Positions 1 through 5,406 of a DNA stretch of 7,207 nucleotides are shown here, one piece after another (the first letter of the stretch is position 1; each line of letters begins with the position of its first letter). Location of the stretch: positions 1 to 7,207 of the forward strand of contig JAHEYX010000160.1 in assembly GCA_023251415.1 (NCBI GenBank), read 5' to 3'. Under the pieces are notes generated by a model that worked only from the letters and a program-made list of their open reading frames with translations, was not told the origin of the DNA and made no database searches. This DNA comes from Chitinophagales bacterium (lineage in GTDB: Bacteria; Bacteroidota; Bacteroidia; Chitinophagales; CAIODY01). The position numbers and the translations under genes are program-made.

Positions 1-1
1 G

Positions 2-85
2 ACTAAAGTAGAAAGCACCTTCATTCCAAAAGACGAAAAAAATCAGTTCGATTGCAGCTTTGAAGTGTATGTGAAGAAGCAGTGA
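2..85 (+). CDS. 3' end of an unidentified protein-coding gene (partial)
   Basis: Reading frame 2 is open from the window edge to a TGA at 83-85 and gives 27 residues ending FEVYVKKQ. The alternating hydrophobic and polar residues near the end (FDCSFEVYV) look like a terminal beta strand followed by a basic tail, which is typical of real protein ends. No family can be named from so few residues. The gene converges on pdhB. Its stop codon lies inside the first unit of a heptanucleotide array (81-129). That the frame is coding is an inference from its composition and position. Confidence 0.5.
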   Translation, partial: TKVESTFIPKDEKNQFDCSFEVYVKKQ

Positions 86-129
86 ACAGTTATCAGTAAT
101 TAGTAATTAGTGATCAGTTATCAGCAATA
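81..129 (+). repeat. Heptanucleotide tandem array, seven units, starting at a stop codon
   Basis: Seven consecutive 7-nt units can be read: AGTGAAC, AGTTATC, AGTAATT, AGTAATT, AGTGATC, AGTTATC and AGCAATA. The consensus is roughly AGTNATY. The first unit contains the TGA stop of the upstream partial gene. Because the period is 7, successive TGA/TAA/TAG triplets fall in different reading frames. Short heptanucleotide arrays of this sort are known from intergenic DNA in other bacteria, notably cyanobacteria. Their role here is unknown. Confidence 0.7.
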
Positions 130-400
130 AGCGAAGGCCGAGAGGCTGAAGTCTACCATAAACTATCTTAACGTTTTTACTCTATTTTATTCAAACCTCC
201 GACGGCGGATTTCGCACTGTGTGCTCAGCTTTTCTGTATTTGTATTCTATTCTTCCGCCAAGTACAATCAGGTCGGTTTTATGAGAACAAATTCACGTCT
301 CCGATGGCGGATTTCGGCTGATTAACCTCTACCATTATCATTTTTTATTTCTCCATTCTCCATTATCAATTTTCCATTCTCCATTATCAATTATCAATTA
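86..400. other. 315-nt convergent intergenic region
   Basis: This gap separates two convergent genes. It holds a heptad array at each end and two near-identical 18-nt elements at 197-214 and 299-316. I see no open frame worth calling and no tRNA. There is also no GC-rich hairpin followed by a T-run that would make a convincing terminator. The central part (130-330) has no structure I can name apart from the 18-nt pair. Confidence 0.6.
197..316. repeat. Pair of 18-nt direct repeats CTCCGAYGGCGGATTTCG
   Basis: The element at 197-214 and the one at 299-316 differ at one of 18 positions (C versus T at position 7). They are spaced 102 nt apart in the same orientation. The core TCCG-AYGG-CGGA has 4-bp inverted arms, so each copy is weakly palindromic. 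The pair looks like members of a dispersed intergenic element, but only a genome-wide count could show that. Confidence 0.5.
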
Positions 401-406
401 TCAATT
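330..406 (-). repeat. Heptanucleotide tandem array, eleven units, starting at the pdhB stop codon
   Basis: Read on the minus strand from 406 to 330, eleven 7-nt units follow without a break: three AATTGAT, AATGGAG, AATGGAA, AATTGAT, two AATGGAG, AAATAAA, AAATGAT and AATGGTA. A higher-order 21-nt duplication (353-373 and 374-394) sits inside. The first unit supplies the last pdhB codon (AAT, Asn) and its TGA stop, so the array touches coding sequence. The AATTGAT units place TGA and TAA in successive frames. Confidence 0.8.
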
Positions 407-1384
407 CGTCTTATACATTACTTCTTTCACCACTTTCACCACTTTTGCGGCATTGGGTAGGTAGGCATCAACTAAGTTTGGAGCGTAGTGCATAGAGGAA
501 TCGGCGCCGTTAACACGACGAACAGGAGCGTCCATGTAATCGAAGGCGTCTTTTTGAATACGGTAGGCGATTTCGGTACACACGGCACCAAAAGGCCAGC
601 TTTCTTCAACAATAACCACACGATTGGTTTTTTTGATGGAATTGATGATGGTTTCCATGTCCAGCGGACGAATGGTACGTAAATCAATGACTTCGGCACT
701 AATATTTTCTTTGGCTAATTCTTCAGCAGCAGCATTAGCAACTTTCATCATCTTATTGTAGGAAATTAAGGTAACATCTGTACCCTCTTTTACTACATTG
801 GCTTTCCCGATTGGGATATAATATTCTTCTTCCGGAACTTCTCCCATATCACCGTACATCATTTCACTTTCCATAAAACACACCGGATCATCATCCACAA
901 TGGCCGATTTTAATAAACCTTTGGCATCATAGGGGTTGCTTGGAGAAATTACTTTCAAGCCCGGTACATTTGCCATCCAACTTTCGAAGGCTTGTGAGTG
1001 TTGAGCTCCTAATTGACCGGCAGAACCTGATGGTCCGCGGAAAACAATCGGGTTTACAAACTGACCAGCGCTCATGGCACGTATCTTAGCAGAAGTATTA
1101 ACAATTTGATCGAAGGCTAAAACGGCAAAGTTCCATGTCATGAACTCTACTATCGGGCGACAACCGTTCATGGCAGAACCTACAGCAATACCAGCAAAGC
1201 CCAATTCGGCAATTGGTGTATCGATAATACGTTTAGCACCGAATTCTTCTAACATGCCTTGACTTACTTTATAAGCTCCGTTGTATTCAGCAACTTCTTC
1301 TCCCATCAAATAGATACGCGGATCTTTACGCATTTCTTCCTGCATGGCCTCACGTAAAGCTTGTCGAAAAGCAATTTTTCTCAT
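401..1384 (-). CDS. pdhB: Pyruvate dehydrogenase E1 component, beta subunit
   Basis: The 327-residue product matches the E1 beta family in length and in motifs throughout. With an alpha subunit it forms the thiamine-diphosphate-dependent E1 that decarboxylates pyruvate and acetylates the lipoyl group of E2, feeding acetyl-CoA to the TCA cycle in the cytoplasm. Visible landmarks are LMGEEVAEYNGAYKVSQG (residues 26-43), DTPIAELGFAG (55-65) with Glu60 as the expected ThDP-activating Glu, RGPSGSAGQLGAQHSQ (116-131) with conserved His129, and DLRTIRPLD (234-242) in the C-terminal transketolase domain. The wording of these motifs fits pyruvate rather than branched-chain E1 beta. No alpha-subunit or E2 gene lies beside it, so the partners must be encoded elsewhere. 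The ATG start follows a TAnnTTTG box at a short distance. The final Asn and the stop come from the adjoining heptad repeat. Confidence 0.96.
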   Translation of the reverse strand: MRKIAFRQALREAMQEEMRKDPRIYLMGEEVAEYNGAYKVSQGMLEEFGAKRIIDTPIAELGFAGIAVGSAMNGCRPIVEFMTWNFAVLAFDQIVNTSAKIRAMSAGQFVNPIVFRGPSGSAGQLGAQHSQAFESWMANVPGLKVISPSNPYDAKGLLKSAIVDDDPVCFMESEMMYGDMGEVPEEEYYIPIGKANVVKEGTDVTLISYNKMMKVANAAAEELAKENISAEVIDLRTIRPLDMETIINSIKKTNRVVIVEESWPFGAVCTEIAYRIQKDAFDYMDAPVRRVNGADSSMHYAPNLVDAYLPNAAKVVKVVKEVMYKTN

Positions 1385-1403
1385 TGTATTGAATTTTGGA
1401 AGG

Positions 1404-1411
1404 CAAATATA
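1404..1411 (-). promoter_or_regulatory. Candidate -7 box of the pdhB promoter
   Basis: On the minus strand this reads TATATTTG, an exact match to the Bacteroidota -7 consensus TAnnTTTG. It ends 19 nt before the ATG, implying a leader of only about a dozen nucleotides. No clear TTG is visible at the usual -33 distance; the region there is T-rich. The presence of its own box suggests pdhB is not simply co-transcribed with the gene upstream. Confidence 0.45.
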
Positions 1412-1504
1412 AAGGCTTGAATTGAAAAAGAAGGAGATTTTAGAAAGAATTTAAGCCAAAAACGGATTAAATGCTAGCTGTTGTGACTTTGGTTTAATTA
1501 CTCA

Positions 1505-2473
1505 TTACATGCCCCTACGCTGCTCACAGCGCGCTTTAATAACCTGAAGCAAGCGGGTTTGAAAATCAGTCATTAAACGCTGCCCCCAAAAGGACCCATA
1601 GGCATTGATGCTTGTATGCAGTTGGTAATTGGTAAGTAAACGCAATTCAGTGGTAGTGGCGTCAATGGATTTTAACTGATAAGCTGCTTGCAGAAATCGA
1701 AAGTGATTGCCTTTTAATACATGTTGATCAAAAATGGCATTGCGTACGGAACCTGGAATGAGTTGAATCGAAAAAGCTACTTCATGATTACGTTTCCAAA
1801 CCACTACTTTTTCCTTAAACTGCAATCCGCCTTCAAAATGACCGATGCGTGTGGCTCCTAAAGTATCATTGTCGAATTCGGCATAAATGGGACGAGGGAT
1901 ACCGGCATAATTGTAAAGCCCTTTTTGGTATTCGCTTGCTTGTATTTCACGAACACGAACGATGTTTTGCCAAACAATAGCTGCCGGTGCATGAATGATT
2001 ATGGGTGTGTTCACTTCAAAAGCAGCGCTGGGAGCAGGAATTGTATTTTCGACCCATGCCAAAACAAAAGGCAAAAATACTACAGACAAGAATAAGCTAC
2101 GTTTGCTTTTATAAGCTAACAGCCATTTGCCAAAAAGCAAACCTACAACAGCAGCCATTAAAAAATAAGGAATGCCGATAATGAAAATGCAGATAAAATC
2201 TTCGAGCCGAGTGACCAAACAAAAGCCTAGAAAGAAGATTACAGTAAGTGCCGGAGCAAGCATACGAAACGTCCAGTTTTCCAATTGGGCTTTAGTAGCT
2301 AATAGCAAAGGGATTAAACCCATTATGATCGGTAAAACCCAAACAAAAGTTATTGAAAACAAATCAGCGAAATCGAATACGAATTTTGAATTAAGCCCAA
2401 ACACGTAACGAATAAATAAGCCATACAGCGCTCCAATTAACATCCCTCCATAAGTGGCAAGCATTTTTTTCAT
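1505..2473 (-). CDS. Membrane protein with C-terminal SRPBCC-like (polyketide cyclase/START-type) domain
   Basis: The 322-residue product has two parts. Residues about 8-141 contain roughly five hydrophobic segments (near 8-25, 39-60, 70-88, 92-116 and 127-141), so it should sit in the inner membrane. Residues about 155-315 look like an SRPBCC domain. They begin with a strand and the motif IIHAPAAIVWQNIVRV, continue through IGHFEGGLQFKEKVVVW, and end in a long helix (YGSFWGQRLMTDF onward) of the kind that closes the ligand cavity in this fold. SRPBCC domains bind hydrophobic ligands, but no substrate can be named. The gene lies 120 nt upstream of pdhB on the same strand. I see no functional link between them. 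The start at MKKML is the longest; a second in-frame ATG at residue 4 cannot be excluded. Confidence 0.8.
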   Translation of the reverse strand: MKKMLATYGGMLIGALYGLFIRYVFGLNSKFVFDFADLFSITFVWVLPIIMGLIPLLLATKAQLENWTFRMLAPALTVIFFLGFCLVTRLEDFICIFIIGIPYFLMAAVVGLLFGKWLLAYKSKRSLFLSVVFLPFVLAWVENTIPAPSAAFEVNTPIIIHAPAAIVWQNIVRVREIQASEYQKGLYNYAGIPRPIYAEFDNDTLGATRIGHFEGGLQFKEKVVVWKRNHEVAFSIQLIPGSVRNAIFDQHVLKGNHFRFLQAAYQLKSIDATTTELRLLTNYQLHTSINAYGSFWGQRLMTDFQTRLLQVIKARCEQRRGM

Positions 2474-2477
2474 AAAG

Positions 2478-2485
2478 TAAAGATA
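2478..2485 (-). promoter_or_regulatory. Weak candidate -7 box before the SRPBCC membrane gene
   Basis: The minus strand reads TATCTTTA, which matches TAnnTTTG except at the last base. It lies only 4 nt from the ATG at 2473, so it would yield a leaderless or near-leaderless transcript. That short distance and the mismatch make it doubtful, unless the true start is the ATG three codons downstream. Confidence 0.2.
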
Positions 2486-2615
2486 GGGGAAAATGGTAAT
2501 TGAATTTCAGAAGTTCATTTTAAACTTACCGTAGGAATTAGTCTTTTAAAGCTATGAAATGATTTAACGCCAATACTTAATTCGTACTACATCTCATTTA
2601 AGTTTAAATTTACAA

Positions 2616-3659
2616 TCAAACTATTAATTCCTCAGGTATATAAAATTGCTCCACACTTAACTTTGGAATAATTTTACACTGGCTATTAGGGGGAATTAAC
2701 TCTTCAATATTAGACCTAGCTTGCAAGTATTCTTCTTCGCTTGGGTATTGCAAAACAATTTTCTTGTTGTCAATTGCTTTGAATAATCGTCTGTCAACAA
2801 CGCGATTAAAATATGGAAACGAATATCCAATGATTACAATACAATTACTTTGTTTCAAAGCATTAATAGAATTAGTAATAATTGAATCATCCTTGTTTTC
2901 CCAAGCAAAAGATAATAAATTGGTTAATTCTTTGTCTTTATTTCCTTTATTTATATCAAGAAGCAAAGTTTTAGTTTCATCCGAATTATAATTGTATTCA
3001 TCAAATTCAAATTCTTTTATACTTTCTTGCTTACGATTATTTAATTTAAAATTTGCGGTTCCATTTAATTTATAAATATTATTCTGTTTCAAAACTTCCG
3101 AAAGCATTTTGCCTGTGCTATATTGTTGTATGCTTTTTTCAATTTGCCAATCATAGTTCCAACTTATTATATTAACATCCTTTGGTAAAATCAAATCATT
3201 ACTTGGATTTTTTTGTAATAAAGTTGCACAAAAGACATCGTATCGGTAATCTAAAATTTCTTTTATTCTTTTTTCTAAAGTCATTTTATAATTAATAACG
3301 TCAGAATCGTCAAAAATAAAAGGAATATTAAAACTGTCTTTTTTAAACTGTTCCCAAAGAAAATAAGTAGATATAATTCGTTTAATGGATTTATATTCAA
3401 TAGAATCGATTCCCTTTTCTAAAAAAACTTTCCTTGCAAAAGTGTCCGGTGTAAAATGATTTAATAATGAATTGGTTTGATTGACAAAAAAATCATTCCC
3501 ATTCAGCTTTGGTTCAATACCGGCAATTGTAGAAATTTGCTCGTTTACAATTTGTAAGGAAAATGTATCATTAATAAACAACCTAAATCTCTCTTTAAAC
3601 CCTTTAACCACCGGCAATGCATTTGCACTTGCTCCGGCTCCTAATAAATATGTAACCAT
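2616..3659 (-). CDS. SIR2-like domain protein with Asn in place of the catalytic His
   Basis: The 347-residue protein has the SIR2/NAD-fold signature. It starts with a glycine loop YLLGAGASANALPVV (residues 4-18). The motif ISWNYDWQIEKS (165-176) matches the family's T-x-NYD element with Asn168 and Asp170. Residues IYKLNGTANF (195-204) occupy the place of the usual KLHG, and IVIIGYSFPYFNRVVDRR (274-291) is the late GYS-x-P motif. In NAD-cleaving relatives (sirtuins, Thoeris ThsA, DSR-type effectors) an Asn and the HG-motif His are needed for activity; here the His position reads Asn199. A role in phage defence by NAD depletion is therefore possible only if this subfamily works differently. 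It could also be a binding or sensing protein. No partner such as a TIR, HerA or Argonaute gene is adjacent. A sampled 60-nt stretch (2881-2940) is 16/60 GC against 30/60 in the pirin gene (4141-4200), which suggests acquisition from elsewhere. Confidence 0.75.
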   Translation of the reverse strand: MVTYLLGAGASANALPVVKGFKERFRLFINDTFSLQIVNEQISTIAGIEPKLNGNDFFVNQTNSLLNHFTPDTFARKVFLEKGIDSIEYKSIKRIISTYFLWEQFKKDSFNIPFIFDDSDVINYKMTLEKRIKEILDYRYDVFCATLLQKNPSNDLILPKDVNIISWNYDWQIEKSIQQYSTGKMLSEVLKQNNIYKLNGTANFKLNNRKQESIKEFEFDEYNYNSDETKTLLLDINKGNKDKELTNLLSFAWENKDDSIITNSINALKQSNCIVIIGYSFPYFNRVVDRRLFKAIDNKKIVLQYPSEEEYLQARSNIEELIPPNSQCKIIPKLSVEQFYIPEELIV

Positions 3660-3683
3660 TTTGTTATTCGTTTTAATTCAAAT

Positions 3684-3691
3684 CAAATATA
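3684..3691 (-). promoter_or_regulatory. Candidate -7 box of the SIR2-like gene promoter
   Basis: The minus strand reads TATATTTG, an exact TAnnTTTG match, 24 nt before the ATG at 3659. No convincing TTG is present about 19-21 nt further upstream; the nearest T-rich stretch is GTTTTATT. The gene thus appears to have its own promoter, divergent from that of the pirin gene. Confidence 0.45.
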
Positions 3692-3724
3692 GTAAAGTAG
3701 CGTGAATAAAACATTTCCCCTTCA

Positions 3725-3756
3725 TTTTTGTTATTCAAACAATCGCTTTACTTTAG
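3725..3756 (+). promoter_or_regulatory. Candidate promoter of the pirin-family gene
   Basis: TTTTTG at 3725-3730 serves as a -33 element and TACTTTAG at 3749-3756 as a -7 element (one mismatch to TAnnTTTG). The spacer is 18 nt, which fits Bacteroidota promoters. Transcription would start near 3762 and leave a leader of about 27 nt before the ATG at 3790. It lies back to back with the SIR2-like gene promoter in a 130-nt gap. Confidence 0.45.
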
Positions 3757-3789
3757 CTCAGTAATCTATTAACCACTACTTCTATTTTT

Positions 3790-4935
3790 ATGGCTACTAC
3801 TGTTAATCGTCGAAGCTTTTTAGAGAAATGGTCAGCCGCTTTAGCTGCGCTGCTCCTTGCTCGCTTTCCGGGTATTGCCAAAACCCTTACACCTTTAAAT
3901 GAACCACCAATGTCAGCTCCTAAAAACAGTATTCTAAAAATTAAACCCCTTGGTTTTCAATGGGACACCCTTGATCCGTTTTTGTTTTGTGTACACCACG
4001 AAGATCATTTTCCGAAAGGCAATGCAGCTATGGGACCGGCGACTTCGCTCGATGGGCGTAATTTAGGCGACGACTTTATCATCAAAGACGGTTGGCGCAT
4101 GTACCACGGTAAAAATGTACCCGGTTTTCCGGAGCATCCGCATCGGGGTTTTGAAACCGTAACGGTAGTGCGCGAAGGTTTTGTGGATCATGCCGATTCA
4201 TTAGGTGCTGCCGGTCGCTACGGACAAGGTGATGTGCAATGGATGACTGCCGGAAAAGGTGTTCAACATTCTGAAATGTTTCCGTTGCTGAAAACCGATG
4301 CCGATAATCCGATGGAGCTGTTTCAAATTTGGTTGAACTTACCTAAGAAGAATAAAATGACCGACCCGCATTTTAAAATGTTGTGGAGCGATATTATTCC
4401 TAAATATACCGTTAACGATAAAGCCGGAAAGCAAATTAAAGTAGAAGTAATTGCAGGAAAATTGGGTGATAAAACGGCTGCTCCTCCACCCCCAAATTCA
4501 TGGGCTGCCGATCCGGCCAATGAAGTGGCTATTTGGAACATTAAATTAGAAGCAGGTGCTACCTGGCAATTGCCTGCTGCATCGAGTGGCATTAATCGTA
4601 TGTTGTATTATTACGAAGGACATGGTATTACCATAGCCGATACGTTAATCAACAATTACAATGCGTTAGAAGTAGATGCCACAGCAGCCTTAACTATACA
4701 AAATGGCGATACGGCTGCCAGTATTTTGGTATTACAAGGCAAACCTATTAATGAACCGGTTATTCAATACGGCCCATTTGTAATGAACACCAAAGAAGAA
4801 ATTATACAAGCTTTTGACGATTACCACAAAACCCAGTTTGGCGGTTGGCCTTGGAAAAAAGGAGATCAAGTGCATGATCGTGCAAGCGGCAGATTTGCCA
4901 TACATGCCGACGGTAGAAGAGAAGATAAGGGATAA
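3790..4935 (+). CDS. Pirin-family bicupin protein with Tat-like signal sequence
   Basis: The 381-residue product carries the pirin signature. The N-terminal cupin shows PEHPHRGFETVTVVREG (114-130) and GDVQWMTAGKGVQHSEM (147-163). Together these give the expected metal ligands His116, His118, His160 and Glu162, spaced as in human pirin. The C-terminal domain ends in the family's block from YGPFVMNTKEE to the FGGWPW motif (327-354). It is longer than typical pirins (about 290 residues) because of an N-terminal extension and an insertion around 66-112. Residues 6-30 resemble a twin-arginine signal: NRRSFLEK followed by a hydrophobic stretch ending near Ala30. This suggests export of the folded, metal-loaded protein, which is unusual for pirins known as cytoplasmic or nuclear. 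Some pirins have quercetin dioxygenase activity; the substrate here is unknown. If Met41 (3910) were the true start, the signal would vanish, but the upstream ATG has a fitting promoter. Confidence 0.9.
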   Translation: MATTVNRRSFLEKWSAALAALLLARFPGIAKTLTPLNEPPMSAPKNSILKIKPLGFQWDTLDPFLFCVHHEDHFPKGNAAMGPATSLDGRNLGDDFIIKDGWRMYHGKNVPGFPEHPHRGFETVTVVREGFVDHADSLGAAGRYGQGDVQWMTAGKGVQHSEMFPLLKTDADNPMELFQIWLNLPKKNKMTDPHFKMLWSDIIPKYTVNDKAGKQIKVEVIAGKLGDKTAAPPPPNSWAADPANEVAIWNIKLEAGATWQLPAASSGINRMLYYYEGHGITIADTLINNYNALEVDATAALTIQNGDTAASILVLQGKPINEPVIQYGPFVMNTKEEIIQAFDDYHKTQFGGWPWKKGDQVHDRASGRFAIHADGRREDKG

Positions 4936-4961
4936 TAGGATTGGGGGGATATTATCTTTTT
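4927..4961 (+). terminator. Possible intrinsic terminator overlapping the pirin stop codon
   Basis: GATAATA at 4931-4937 pairs perfectly with TATTATC at 4950-4956 around a 12-nt loop holding a run of six G. The stem can extend by two G-T wobbles and two A-T pairs to about 11 bp. Five T follow directly at 4957-4961. The TAA stop (4933-4935) lies inside the left arm. The stem is AT-rich and its extension uses up the T-run, so termination strength is uncertain. Confidence 0.4.
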
Positions 4962-4998
4962 GACTATTTTAATGGTTTGTATGTGCTTTGCAAAAACG

Positions 4999-5364
4999 CT
5001 ATTTTACCCCTAATTTATTGTAAATTCCCATGTCGCCGTTCGAACTTATTAGGTCACCGTTTGAACTTATTGGGTAACCATTTGAACTTATTAGGTCACC
5101 GCAGTGAGTCAATAACATACCACGGTATACTATTTTAGTACAGCGGTATTCTATTAGAGTACAGCGGTACACTTTTTGAGTACAGCGGTAATCTTTTTTG
5201 TCATCGTTTGAACTTATTAGGTTCAAAAACAGAATTGCATGAGGAACAATTTCAGGAATTACGTATGATGGCGGTTTATTGATCGACAAATACATAAAGA
5301 AGTCGGTGATCAAATATCGAATTCGGCTTTGCAATAATTTGAACCGCTTGAAGTTACATTCCAT
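4999..5364 (-). CDS. Doubtful small protein with heptapeptide-repeat tail
   Basis: A 121-codon frame starts at ATG 5362-5364, six nt after a perfect AAGGAG (minus-strand bases 5376-5371), and stops at 4999. The first ~50 residues are non-repetitive (MECNFKRFKLLQSRIRYL onward, with a hydrophobic stretch around PEIVPHAILFLNLI). They are followed by nine heptapeptides encoded by the 21-bp array, in order: LISSNDD, KKDYRCT, QKVYRCT, LIEYRCT, KIVYRGM, LLTHCGD, LISSNGY, PISSNGD and LISSNGD. The tail contains several Cys. I recognise no family. Against it being a gene: no TAnnTTTG box is seen upstream, Shine-Dalgarno use is otherwise not evident in this window, and repeats whose period is a multiple of three keep frames open by chance. 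It could equally be non-coding repeat DNA. Confidence 0.25.
   Translation of the reverse strand: MECNFKRFKLLQSRIRYLITDFFMYLSINKPPSYVIPEIVPHAILFLNLISSNDDKKDYRCTQKVYRCTLIEYRCTKIVYRGMLLTHCGDLISSNGYPISSNGDLISSNGDMGIYNKLGVK
5032..5220. repeat. Nine-unit 21-bp tandem array with two unit types
   Basis: Units start at 5032, 5053, 5074, 5095, 5116, 5137, 5158, 5179 and 5200, all exactly 21 nt. Type A (units 1-3 and 9) has the core GTYACCGTTTGAACTTATTAG with up to a few differences, including GTTYGAAC and a GGTNACC palindrome at the junctions (5052-5058, 5073-5079, 5094-5100). Type B (units 6-8) shares GTACAGCGGTA at 5138, 5159 and 5180; unit 5 is a decayed B and unit 4 a decayed A. A and B share their ends (ATTAG) and register. 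Because 21 is divisible by three, the array stays nearly open in frame. The minus strand gives heptapeptides such as LISSNGD and KKVYRCT-like units. The plus strand gives HRLNLLG- and YSGTLFE-type units. Confidence 0.85.
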
Positions 5365-5374
5365 CAAAAACTCC

Positions 5375-5406
5375 TTGCAATTTCTATTAATTCCTTCTTA
5401 CATTTG
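5375..5406 (+). promoter_or_regulatory. Candidate promoter of the delta-60 repeat gene
   Basis: TACATTTG at 5399-5406 is an exact TAnnTTTG match. TTG at 5375-5377 lies 21 nt upstream as a -33 element. The implied leader is about 16 nt before the ATG at 5429. The -33 element overlaps, on the other strand, the Shine-Dalgarno of the doubtful minus-strand gene. Confidence 0.5.

Noticed and set aside
81..406. CRISPR array as an explanation for the repeats near the left end
   Set aside because: Units are 7 nt and directly adjacent, with no unique spacers of constant length. The two 18-nt copies are too few and too short, and no cas gene is present.
472..699. Short open frames on both strands inside pdhB (including 488-682 plus)
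   Set aside because: They overlap strongly conserved E1 beta sequence and have no independent support.
2596..2609. ATTTAA-GT-TTAAAT inverted repeat downstream of the SIR2-like gene
   Set aside because: All-AT arms with a 2-nt loop are expected by chance in such AT-rich DNA. No T-run follows in the gene's direction.
4323..4592. An 89-codon minus-strand frame inside the pirin gene
   Set aside because: It is antisense to well-conserved pirin coding sequence and shows no start signal or family resemblance.
2616..4935. A two-gene defence system made of the SIR2-like gene and the pirin gene
   Set aside because: The genes are divergent, differ in base composition and have separate promoter boxes. 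Pirin is not a known defence partner.
5032..5220. Plasmid-type iterons or a replication origin
   Set aside because: The 21-bp spacing resembles iterons, but no rep gene, DnaA-box cluster or partition gene is in the window and the flanking genes look chromosomal. It cannot be excluded entirely.
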